From assembly GCF_003086295.3 (NCBI RefSeq), contig NC_092038.1:130971518-131035517 (forward strand): a stretch of DNA of 64,000 nucleotides, given 5' to 3'. Positions 11,474 through 20,790 of this stretch are shown piece by piece. The notes beneath the pieces are model-generated. The model was not told the origin of the DNA and did no database searches. It worked only from the letters and a program-made list of their open reading frames with translations. Both the position numbers and the translations under genes were made by a program. Each line of letters opens with the position of its first letter. Within the stretch, counting starts at the first letter, position 1. Source of the stretch: Arachis hypogaea. Taxonomy: Eukaryota; Streptophyta; Magnoliopsida; Fabales; Fabaceae.

Positions 11474-11479
11474 TTTATT
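11474..11479 (-). terminator. Viral polyadenylation signal AATAAA
   Basis: The minus strand reads AATAAA about 215 nt downstream of the viral TATA box and 50 nt ahead of the movement-protein ATG. Caulimoviruses place the signal just downstream of the start so that it is bypassed on the first pass and used on the second, giving a terminally redundant RNA. Confidence 0.6.
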
Positions 11480-11689
11480 TAGAATATTTTACATAAGATG
11501 TTTTTATCTCCAGAGGGGAGATTATAGATACTAACTCCAGAGGGGAGTTTAGAATTGGTTTTTCCTAAGGGAATTCTTCTTCAGACTATAGAATCGCCTC
11601 GGCAGCTTCCTCCTTGCTCTCCTAGCATATGAGTACTCTTAGCCTCCTGCTTCCTATTGTCTGATGCCTTCTATAATTGCCTAAGCAAT

Positions 11690-11820
11690 CTATTTATAAT
11701 GGTTGGGTCTGATGGACAATTCCCATCCTTACCCTTCTTATGACGTCATTGCTTACGTCATTATTTATTATCTTGCACCAGCTACATTGTTGGTGCTCTA
11801 TGACCTAAGCGCTTACGTCA
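11690..11820 (-). promoter_or_regulatory. 35S-like viral promoter with as-1 elements and TATA box
   Basis: On the minus strand, directly after the transactivator stop, TGACGTAAGC lies at 11820-11811. The pair TGACGTAAGCAATGACGTCA follows at 11760-11741, and a TATA box (ATTATAAATAG) at 11700-11690. Two TGACG motifs in tandem are the classic as-1 element bound by TGA bZIP factors in the cauliflower mosaic virus 35S promoter. The spacing of about 41 nt to the TATA box is promoter-like. All core motifs look intact although the ORFs are broken. Inference: the promoter may still be competent, but transcription cannot be read from sequence. Confidence 0.75.
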
Positions 11821-13167
11821 TTATGCAATAATGTCGAGGGATGCTTCAGATGCGCTGTCCTCTTCTTTTATGTGGGTGGATGCGCTGTCTTCTTCTTTTA
11901 TCATGTGGGTGGATTCCATTTCATTATTATTTTCTTCAGATATTTTTGAGACACACAGCTGGCACTTGTGGTCTTCTCTGTCTTTTATCAAATAGCAGAG
12001 ATTCCTCTTTATCCCTTCGGGGAGCTTTTCTAAGAGTCCAGATAAGTTGTAGAATGCTGATTCAAATTCCACTAAGAGTCTCATCTCTCTTTCTTCAATT
12101 TTATTTCTTTTACTGGACACAAGCAGAGTATTTCTACTTTTATAGTTGATTCTTGTGTGAGATTCCCTTGTTATCTTTTGAGTTCTTTCGAAGACCCTTG
12201 CTAGTGTGCTGGCTAGTCTACCTTCATGACTGTAGATTGTTAAATCTTGAACTTGATCAATTGGTTAAAAGTTTCTTGGGAAGACGGACATGAATATTAC
12301 TTGATGTGCTGGAACCAAGCATTCTTCTTCTTCATTAAAAATAGGTTGACTGTTTGTAAATTTTAGGGATATATCCCTTGGATTTACGTTGTCAATCATA
12401 TTTTTAAATCTCTTTACTGCATCAACGAATCCTGCAGGAAACTCACTAATAATTTTCAAATCATTAAAAATTTAAATTGTATCAATTAATCCATACTGGA
12501 AAAACTGATAGGTGTCAGATGGGGAAGCCTCTGGAAATATAACTAGCTTTGTTAGCTGTTCTTTGGCAATAGGATAATATCCCAAGATTGCCCTCTTTTC
12601 TTCGGTCCAATTCAGGACTATGTTAAGGGTTTCTCTGATATTTGATCTACAAACCCTTTTCTTTTCCTTGATTTCAGCCCTTGTAAGAATGTTTCTTATT
12701 ATCCATGTTCTCTGGGTTTGAATTGGAGCTTTATCTGCTCTTTTTAGGGTTTGCTCTGGATGAAGAGCTTCATATTCTCTGAAGGATTCCTTTGCTTCTT
12801 CCAGTGTTAAAAACCCTCCTTTATGAATTATCCTTGATTGCTGTGTAAATGGTGCTGCTTTTTCCCAGGCATCATATACTCCTTTTATGGGGCCACTATA
12901 AATTACATAATATTTTTTATCTTGGGTGGATTTTTTGATAATTTCAGCAATTGTTTTATTTTCTAGAATTTTTTCCTCACCTGATTTGTCCACCACGTTT
13001 AGCTGGCTGAACTCTGATGGTTTTGGTTGTTGTGTTGATTTCATTGCTTCGATGGCCTTCTTGAGGGATTGGATCTGTGTCTTTATTTGCTGACAATGCT
13101 TGCATTTTTCGAGTTCTTGTTCGTATTTTTGAATTTCTTGATTTAATGCGTTGTAGACGAACTCCAT
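11821..13167 (-). pseudogene. Viral inclusion-body protein / translational transactivator, interrupted
   Basis: The caulimovirus transactivator forms viroplasms and promotes reinitiation on polycistronic RNA. The ORF overlaps the end of the polymerase ORF by 25 nt. It has an N-terminal Cys-containing coiled coil, then the caulimovirus viroplasmin fold (KYYVIYSGP ... GVYDAWEKAAPFT ... GFLTLEEA) at about residues 85-140. In-frame TAA codons at 12474-12472 and 12267-12265 divide the 449-codon frame into three parts that remain in register up to a stop at 11823-11821. The distal part ends in an acidic, imperfectly repeated IKEEDSAS segment. The full span is close to the soymovirus norm. Confidence 0.85.
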
Positions 13168-15139
13168 TCTCTTGTTAATGTATCTGCAATAACATTTTTG
13201 TCACCCTTAATATATTCAATTTTTATTGGATATTGTAACAAAAATAATTGCCATCTTACCAATCGTCTATGATTATAATCAACTTTTAAATTATATCGTA
13301 TGAAACCTGTTAAATAACTTGAATATGTCCTTAAGGTAAATTCTTTAGGTAATAAATCAATTTTCCATTTCTTAAGAGATTTAATTGCTGCTAGAGTTTC
13401 CCTTTCATGAGTAGTATATCTCTGTTCTGTTGGAGTAAAAGTCCCTGAAATATACCTGCAAAGTAATTCCTTTGGGGGATATTTAGAATCTAGTAATTCT
13501 TTTTCTTGTTCCAAACTTTTTATAGCTTTCTTAGCTTTTAGACATCCTGACCAGGTTATGTCTGAAGCATATGTTTCTACTATTAAGTAGTCATTTTCTT
13601 CTGGAATATAAAGTTCTGGAAGTTTTTCACATAATTCTTTAATTCTTTGAATTTGTATACTATCTTTTTCATCCCATTTCCATACTTTTTTAGTACTTAT
13701 TTTTGAAAATAAGTTTTTAGTGTATTCTGTTATATTCTTTAAAAATCCCTGATCAGAAATATAATTTATACATCCTAAAAATCTTTGTAATTGTTTTCTA
13801 TCTTCTATTTTATTAGGAAATAAATTTACCTTTTCTAGAACATTTGGTTGAAGTTTTAGCTTTCCTTGAGTGGATAGAATTAATCCAAGGAACTCTATTT
13901 CTTGTTTTGCTATTCTTGCTTTCTTTTTACTAAGAACTAATCCTTTTTCCTTGCATCTTTCTAAAACTATTAATAATTTTTGAAGATGATCTTCTTTATC
14001 CTGTTTTGTAAAAATTAGTATATCATCAATGTATACTAAAACAAATTCATTTAACTCTTTTAGATTTTCTTCCATAAATCTTTGATAAATACCTGGGGCT
14101 TGCTTTAATCCGAATGGTAATACATTCCATTCATAAAGCAACACACTTGTTGATTCTTTTGTTGGGCAAGTAAAAGCAGTTAATTTCTTTGTTTCTTCGT
14201 CTAAACGAAGTTGCCAATATCCTGATTTTGCATCAAGAGATGAAAACCAAGTTGCTCCTTTGATTTTTTCTAAAATAGAATCTTTTCTTGGAAGTTTATG
14301 AGCATCACCAATAGTTGCTTCATTCATTTTCTTATAGTTTATTACCATTCTTCGTTTTTTCCTTTTAATTTCATTATTGTTTTCAACGTAAAAAGCTGGA
14401 GCCGCATGTGGACTTTTACTTAATCTTATAATTCCTTTTTCCAAAAGATCTTTACATTCTAATGAAAGCTCTTCTCTATCTTTCGCGGAATAAGGAATTT
14501 TATTTGGAATATTTATCTCTTTTGTGGGATCTTTTAATTTAATGCTTACTAATTCGTTATTTGTATTTTTAATATCTAAAGGATTTTCAGCACAAATTTC
14601 ATCAAAAAGTTCTTTTATCTTTATTTCAAGATTATTTTTTGGAATATTTATCTGAAAATATAGATTTAAATAACATGTTTCTAATATAGAAAATATTTTA
14701 AATTTTAAGATCTTATCTATAGTAGTAGTTGGTATTTTATACGTTTTGATTTTTGATTTATTGAAGAATCGTGTGGAGCTTTTAAAACTATATATGTTAA
14801 TTCTTGAATGAATGGATGATATAGCTTTAAAAAGTTATTTCCTATGATAAAATCCATTCCAGAATCTAACATATATATAGATGGAACAATGAACCTATAA
14901 TTTTGAATAAAAATTTCAACCATTTCTGCTTTTTGGTCAATTTTATATATTGATTTGTCAGCTATTCTAACTCTTAATGGTTTCTTTAATTTTTTCCAAT
15001 CAAGTTTTATATTTGAACTAGCAAAGCATTGTGTTGCCCCAGAATCTATGAAAGCATTTATAAACTTTTTTGTTATTTTTATAGTAATAAATGTAGCATT
15101 ATTACTCAGTCTCTGAGTCTGTTTCCGAGACATATTCAA
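13143..15139 (-). pseudogene. Viral polymerase (protease, reverse transcriptase, RNase H), frameshifted
   Basis: The polymerase copies pregenomic RNA into DNA. The frame opening at 15139 overlaps the capsid end by 38 nt and carries the aspartic protease motif DSGAT (about residue 32). This frame ends at 14717. The downstream frame, shifted by one base, is open from before 14717 to 13143, so a single one-base indel lies in the A-rich stretch near 14740-14760. The second part has the reverse transcriptase FSSLDAKSGYWQ and LVYIDDILIFT blocks, then an RNase H domain. Two RNase H positions that are normally Asp read Tyr here (VETYAS near 13575 and LRTYSS near 13320), so the nuclease centre is altered as well. 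The C-terminal DTLTR segment is kept. Confidence 0.88.
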
Positions 15140-16451
15140 AAATATAGTCTAAGTTATCATCAGATTCTTCTAGTGGTTCCGTGAAACAAGACTTAGCAAT
15201 TTCTATTTGTTTAGTAAGATCCTTTTTATCTTTCTTTTTCGGGCATTCATTTGCGTAGTGTCCTTCTTCTTGGCAATACCAACATTTATAATTTTCTTTT
15301 TTATTTGGGCAATAATTATTTCTTTGTCTTTTGTTTTTATTGTTATTTTCTTTTCTAAAGTATCTCTTTTTTCTCCAGTTTGGATAGTATTTTCTTTTTC
15401 TAAATTGATATTTTCTTTTTCTTTGAAAATTTTTATTAAGACCATATTTTTGAGGTATCTCCTCATTATCCTGACAGCAAATTCTGATTATATTTGCAAA
15501 TCTTTTTTGAGTTGCTTCTTGCATACAACGTTCTTTTATTTCCTCTCTTATTGCAGAGGTTGCTCCACCAAAATTATTTTTAATTGTTCCTCTATTTATT
15601 TCTCTTATAAATCTTCCCATTATAAATTCATTGGCAGGATATAGAAGTTTTATTATGTACATACTGAGATAATGATTTTTATCTTCTTCTTTTAATTTGT
15701 AATAATGTATTCTATATTCACATATATAAGACTCCACATTACATAAATCATATATCTGAATATTAGCTAAATGGTTTTTTGCTTCTTGATATTCTTTATT
15801 ATAGACTTCTTGTCTATGATCTATAATATTTTTTCCAAAAAATTCTTTATATAGAATCATCATTATATATAATATCTTATCATAAGCTGTTGTTTTTGTT
15901 TCTAATTCTTCTATTATTTGGTTTTCTATTGATGTCATATAATCTCTTATAGTTCCTTTAGTATGAAACCCTATGTAATTCCAAATGTCCCTTCCAGATA
16001 ATTCACCAAGTTTTGGATTAGTAAATGCTTCTAATAAGAAGGAATTCAACCAATTTTCGAAAATTTCTTTTTCGTTCTTTTTGCAGTCTAAATCAAGCAT
16101 TCTTTCTCCTTCTATTTCCTGAATTTTATGAACGTATTTTGATGGTATTTTTTTATATTTTGAATCTTTATTTATAAACCCTTTTTTAAAAGCATAATTA
16201 TCAAAACCTGTTTCCTATTTAAATTGAGATTGATTATCCTTAGATGTTCCAGCTTCATTTTTTACTTGTATTGGAATAGCTGATTCTTCGTCACTTGAAT
16301 AATCTAGAATGTGTTCTTCATTTTCTATATTTTCAGAATTTACTAATTCTTCTTCTATTTGAAAACCATGTTCCATAATATTATTTTCTTGAACCATTTT
16401 TAATTGTTTAAAAAGCATTGTAACTTCTTCTAATTTTTCTTCAATATTCAT
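15102..16451 (-). pseudogene. Viral capsid protein ORF, interrupted by amber stop
   Basis: The ORF starts at 16451 with an acidic N-terminal region and runs to 15102 (450 codons). An in-frame TAG at 16217-16215 interrupts it after codon 78; the frame then continues uninterrupted. The middle is a Lys/Arg-rich core. A CCHC zinc finger, CWYCQEEGHYANEC, lies near the end, followed by an acidic Glu/Asp tail. These are the hallmarks of the caulimovirus capsid precursor. The ATG overlaps the stop of the preceding ORF by ATGA. Read without the connection across the TAG, it would look like two unrelated ORFs. The same TAG is in the duplicated copy, so it predates the duplication. Confidence 0.85.
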
Positions 16452-16795
16452 AATTTTAGTGGTGGTTTTACTTTTAAATCTGTTATGTTAATTATGTTTT
16501 GAAATTTTTCTTCCTTGGGATTCTCTTTTTCCTTATTTCTTTGAAATTTTATGGATGTTAATATTTCTTCGAGCATATCTACTATAGAATTTAATTGTGG
16601 GTTAAAAGTATGATATAGATGTGGGGAATCATTTCCATGGTAACATTTTTTAGAAATTCCGTGTGAAAGATAAGTTTTTTCAGGTTTTTGAAGTCCTTCA
16701 ATAAAACTTATAGTAAAATAAAGATTTTGAGAAAAATCATTTTGTATTGATTTTAAGAATTCGGTGTCATTACAGTTAACATTAGTTAAAATCAT
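16448..16795 (-). CDS. Viral ORF upstream of capsid, 115 aa
   Basis: This is the first ORF after the primer-binding site on the circular map and it ends in an ATGA overlap with the capsid ORF. It includes a short KKCYHGNDSPHLYHTFNP segment and a Lys-rich tail. Soymoviruses have one or two small ORFs here; equivalents in other genera are virion-associated or aphid-transmission proteins. I cannot assign it to either. It is uninterrupted, and 28629-28976 is its duplicate. Confidence 0.6.
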   Translation of the reverse strand: MILTNVNCNDTEFLKSIQNDFSQNLYFTISFIEGLQKPEKTYLSHGISKKCYHGNDSPHLYHTFNPQLNSIVDMLEEILTSIKFQRNKEKENPKEEKFQNIINITDLKVKPPLKL

Positions 16796-16890
16796 TAATT
16801 TTTGATCTATTAATTTTGATAACTTAATTATTTCTTCTCTTAAATCTTCTAATTTATTTTTTTTCCATTAGGTAACGCTTTTCTTTGTGA

Positions 16891-16918
16891 AGAGTTACAC
16901 TTTTAAAAGTGTAACTCT
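16891..16918. repeat. 28-bp perfect palindrome near the right end of the viral insert
   Basis: AGAGTTACACTTTT is followed directly by its reverse complement. The duplicate near 29072-29099 has one base changed in the right arm. It lies 43 bp inside the right TA run. Confidence 0.9.
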
Positions 16919-16958
16919 AGCCACCACTAATTACTATAGACATAGCCACCAGAGACCT

Positions 16959-16961
<3 letters not shown>

Positions 16962-17038
<77 letters not shown>
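16962..17038. repeat. (TA)n microsatellite, 77 bp
   Basis: An uninterrupted TA run at the right edge of the viral insert. The equivalent in the second unit is 33 bp (29143-29175), so it changed length after the duplication. Confidence 0.95.
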
Positions 17039-17043
<5 letters not shown>

Positions 17044-17853
17044 TCCAATTACTTATCCGATGCTAAACATGAGAGGATGTATTACAATTTCACTTTAGAC
17101 TATCTTTCAGAAATTCACATTGAATAAAAATAGGAAATAAATTTTTAATTAGTCAATATTAGTTAATTTTTTATTATAAAATTATTTTTGAACCTTCATC
17201 TTTTTAGAATTTAGTAATGAATAAAAGGAAAAATTGTTTTAACATTATTATATATCCTTATTCTATTTTATTTTATACCTCTTTTTCTCAAATTAAAGTT
17301 TATTGGTTGACTTTATTTTATTTTTGTAATTAGATTATATTTATTTATTATATTTTTAAAATATAAATCCAACAAAAATATATAGTTAAAGTCGACTAAA
17401 TAATATTCATATGCTCGTCAACATAAGATTGCCATAAAAAAGAATGTTGATTATTATCATAAGAAATTGAAGGAAGAAAACAAAGTTATTATTATTATTA
17501 CTTGTAGTACTATGTTGTTGGAAATAAGGCTGAAAGTGAATTGAGTTGGGTCGAGTTAGACCAAATTCAGGTTCGATTTATGAAAATTGACCTTGACTCA
17601 TTAACAATTGAGTTTATTTTTTAAGTTTAAACTTGACTCATCTAAAATTCATGAACTGGTTCGAGCTCACGAACTAACTTAAATAACATGAACATAATCT
17701 ATAATTTTATATTAATAAATTATAATTTATTTATACTAAAAATATAATTTTATATATTGTATATCTATTAATTATCAATTTTTTATTTATATCCTACATC
17801 TAAATTATATAAAAAGTAATTATAAAATTTTAAATAAGAACACTAATATATAT
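17039..17853. other. AT-rich repeat-derived DNA, no gene
   Basis: The first half (about 17200-17525) belongs to an unclassified AT-rich repeat family that recurs in both orientations within this unit. From about 17530 to 18300 that copy is split by another insert beginning GGCTGAAAGTGAATTGAG. Confidence 0.5.
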
Positions 17854-17863
17854 AAAATTATAT

Positions 17864-18005
17864 GGTGAAAACTCAGGTGAAGTCGACTTCACGTGAAATT
17901 TATATCTGAGAGCTGTTAGATGAAAATTTAGTCAAATCAGTCAAATCATCTTACGGCTCTCAAGTATCAACTTCACGTGAAGTCAACTGCACATGAGTTT
18001 CCACC
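17864..18005. mobile_element. 142-bp Mutator-like MITE
   Basis: The left end GGTGAAAACTCAGGTG mirrors the right end CATGAGTTTCCACC, and almost the whole element folds back on itself (TTCACGTGAA blocks, CTCTCAGATAT arms). AAAATTATAT flanks both sides, a 9-10 bp target duplication as expected for Mutator-type insertion. It resembles the abundant peanut MITE family, from memory and unverified. Confidence 0.8.
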
Positions 18006-18638
18006 AAAATTATATACCATTATTTTATATGTATATATATAATATTAAAAATATAAATTAAATATATATAAAATATATGTATTAATAATTTAATATATAT
18101 ATATATATATAATCGAATCAGTTTATGAATTAATAATGAGCTGAACTAATTTAAATTTAAATTTGATTCATTTAATTTATGAGTTCAATTTTAAGTTTAA
18201 ATTTTATTCGTCAGCTCACAATCAACTTATCAAATTATTAATGAATAGAGTTAATTAGAACTGACTCATACACTCACTTGGTTCACTTTTTTCGTATTAA
18301 AAATAATCATCATCTATGCCTATGGTTCAGTTTCCAAAGCTACATAATGGATTTGAATCCGCAACTCCTATCCCTTTCACGTACGTTTTATATTTTTCTA
18401 TTTATTTTATGTAAACTCTTTTAGTCTCTACTTTCTAGCGATTTATTTATAATTTAATATAAGTATAAATTACGATAATTTGTGATAGTTTAGGTATAAA
18501 TTTTAAAATTTTTATACCTCATAGAGATTTATATCATTAAATTTTTTCGGAAGACCCCTTCTCTATGAAACTACCCGCCATTATTGTATTAGCTAACACA
18601 AGCAATCAGCCAAAACAGGTGAACACTAAAGAAGAATT

Positions 18639-20258
18639 AGGGGTGTTCATGGCCCGGTCCGGCCTTGAACTTTTTAGGGGCTAATTTAGTGTGATTTCAT
18701 TGGGTCTAGGGCCGGGTAAGGGTCTCAAAAAAAGACCCGGTCAATGTTTCAGATCGGGTCCGGACCATAGCTTGGGTCACCCGAACTCAGTCCGGTGACC
18801 CGGTCATCGTACACAATTAATATTTTGTGTTATTAGTGATAGATAATAACTATTCTTATGTGAAATTTAAGTATTGCAAACTTTAATATTTTATCTTATT
18901 AGTCATTATGGTAGCGTTTGTTTTCAGAGACAGGACACAGAGACATAGACAGTACATGTTTAAAATGTGTTTGAAAGCAGAGACATGGACACGGAACACA
19001 TTGTTTCCAAGACAATTTTTTAGATTTTTTGTGTCCACTCTTTTACGAAGGACAGTGATAGACACGGATTTAGAAGAGTGGACACGGATTTTTTTATAAA
19101 TTTTGTTTCCCTTTTTATCCATAGATATTTTTATTATTCCACTATTATCCCTTCTTATTTTTTCTATAATTAATCTTGAAATTTTTGAAAAATAAATATT
19201 ATTAAAAGTAAAATTGATCTTTTAAAATGCTAAAAAATACTTTATAAAATATAATTGATTTTATATAATTTAAAGAAAAATCAGTCTTTAGATTAAAAAA
19301 ATTGGTTTTCTAAATAAAAATAGATTTTTATGTGCAAAAACTAATTTTTTTTTCATGTAAAAACGGATTCTTTTTTTAAAACTAATTTTTTATTTAAAAT
19401 TAATTTGACATATTAACCTAAACAAAATTTTTTATTAATCAAACTCAGATCTATTTTTTTATTAATCTTAATCATATGTATTTCTACATATTAATAATAA
19501 ATTTAAAAATAAAATAAATATATTTATATTTTTTATTTTAATATAAATACTATTATATATTTTTTATTAAATTTTTTGGTCTCTTCAAACGTTTTTTCAA
19601 GTTTCGTCTGTACTCCTACGTACTCTCATTTTCTATTAAATTAGTTTATACTTGATGTAGGAAATTTGGAATCATATAGTTATTTTAGTCATTTCATATA
19701 ATATTTTAGTCTTGTCCATGTGTATCCAAACATAATACTGGACATTACATTAGTGTCTTGTATATCGTATCCAAACACAATACACAAACAATAATTTTTA
19801 GTGTCTCCGTCCTATTGTCTCTGTCCCAATGTCATGTTCTGTCCTGTCTCTGAAAACAAACACAGCCTATAAGACTATAAGTTAATGTTTTATGTTTAAA
19901 ATGTATAAGACTTTAGACTAATGCATAATATTGTGTTATTTGTATTGATTTAAATATTTGATGTTATTAGACAATATTAGTATTAATTGTGGTTATACTT
20001 TAATTTTAAAGAAGGGTTGGTTCTTGTTATATTTTTCTAAGTGAATTTTACTATGTGAATTGTGAAATCATGGTTGAAGATGAGGTGATTTTTACATGCT
20101 AAAGATCCGATTTTCACCCGATTTTTATCCGGCCCAAAGGTGCATAAGTTTCATCGGGTTTAGGATCGGGTTAGGATCTAAAAAATAGGCCCGATCTATA
20201 TTTCGAGTCGGATCTGGGTTAGACCAACCCCGGTGTGACCCGACCCATGTACACCCCT
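18639..20258. mobile_element. GGGTC-rich non-autonomous DNA element (hAT-like ends)
   Basis: The left terminus AGGGGTGTTCATGG and right terminus CCATGTACACCCCT are inverted, and both end regions are unusually GC-rich runs of CCCGGTC/GGGTCGG in AT-rich surroundings. No convincing 8-bp target duplication was found, so the superfamily is tentative. It contains a nested Harbinger-like element. Confidence 0.55.
18910..19867. mobile_element. PIF/Harbinger-like non-autonomous element
   Basis: It begins GGTAGCGTTTGTTTTCAGAG and ends with the inverted CTGAAAACAAACACAGCC. The inverted match includes CAGAGACAGGACA. TAT flanks both ends, a 3-bp duplication. The GG..GTTTG terminus fits the Tourist/Harbinger type. 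It encodes nothing recognisable and is nested inside the GGGTC-rich element. Confidence 0.7.
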
Positions 20259-20790
20259 TAAAAAAATAGCTTTTATTTATAGTTGAATTACTTAGCGGAT
20301 GAAGCTTATCCAACTGATTAAATATCTATCTTCGGTTATTCGGTTATCATAAAATCTTTTTTAAATCATATATTTTAATTTGATTTTTGAATTTTGAATT
20401 ATCTATTTTTATCTTCTATTTATCTATTTATATATAATTATAATTCTTTTGTTCCTTGAAGAATTGTGATTGTGTCACACTTGTTTAATTTGGATAAACA
20501 CCCGTACCTAGGATTATTATTATTATTTCATATTTTTTTATGTTATTTACTTATTTTGAAGTTGTTAAATTATTATTATTTAGGAAATGTTAGTAATTAT
20601 ATTTTATTAATTAAAAAATTTTAAAAATAAGACAAATTACATAAATAAATAAAATAGAACTAAAAATTACTCAATTACAACTTTTGAATAATAAGTACAT
20701 TTTTATTCTAAATTTATTTGATGTAAACTGCTTTTGTTTTGAGGTATAGAGAATTAGAAACTGGTACTAAAATTTTAGTTTTTGTTTTTA

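Larger units (their letters stand above)
9555..16961 (-). mobile_element. Endogenous pararetrovirus (Caulimoviridae, soymovirus-like), near full length
   Basis: Read on the minus strand from right to left, the insert holds: a 115-codon ORF, a capsid ORF with CCHC zinc finger, a polymerase ORF (aspartic protease, reverse transcriptase, RNase H), a viroplasmin/transactivator ORF, a 35S-like promoter and polyadenylation signal, a movement-protein ORF, three small coiled-coil ORFs, and finally an initiator-Met-tRNA primer-binding site. This gene order matches soymoviruses (soybean chlorotic mottle type). The circular genome was opened close to the primer-binding site, so almost no gene is lost. 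At about 7.4 kb it is close to the family's usual size of about 8 kb. Every large ORF carries at least one break. No integrase is present, so insertion was by host repair. Confidence 0.88.

Noticed and set aside
15207..15644. Plus-strand 145-codon ORF with many apparent membrane segments
   Set aside because: Antisense of the Lys/Arg-rich capsid core; AAA/AGA codons read backwards give Phe/Ser/Leu.
9541..17038. LTR-retrotransposon explanation of the viral block
   Set aside because: No integrase or LTRs; viroplasmin, movement protein and capsid are Caulimoviridae-specific.
18883..19122. Short ORFs over the Harbinger-like terminus
   Set aside because: They read through terminal inverted repeats and have no transposase similarity.
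18631..20266. 8-bp hAT target duplication for the GGGTC-rich element
   Set aside because: GAAGAATT and TAAAAAAA do not match, so the hAT assignment stays tentative.
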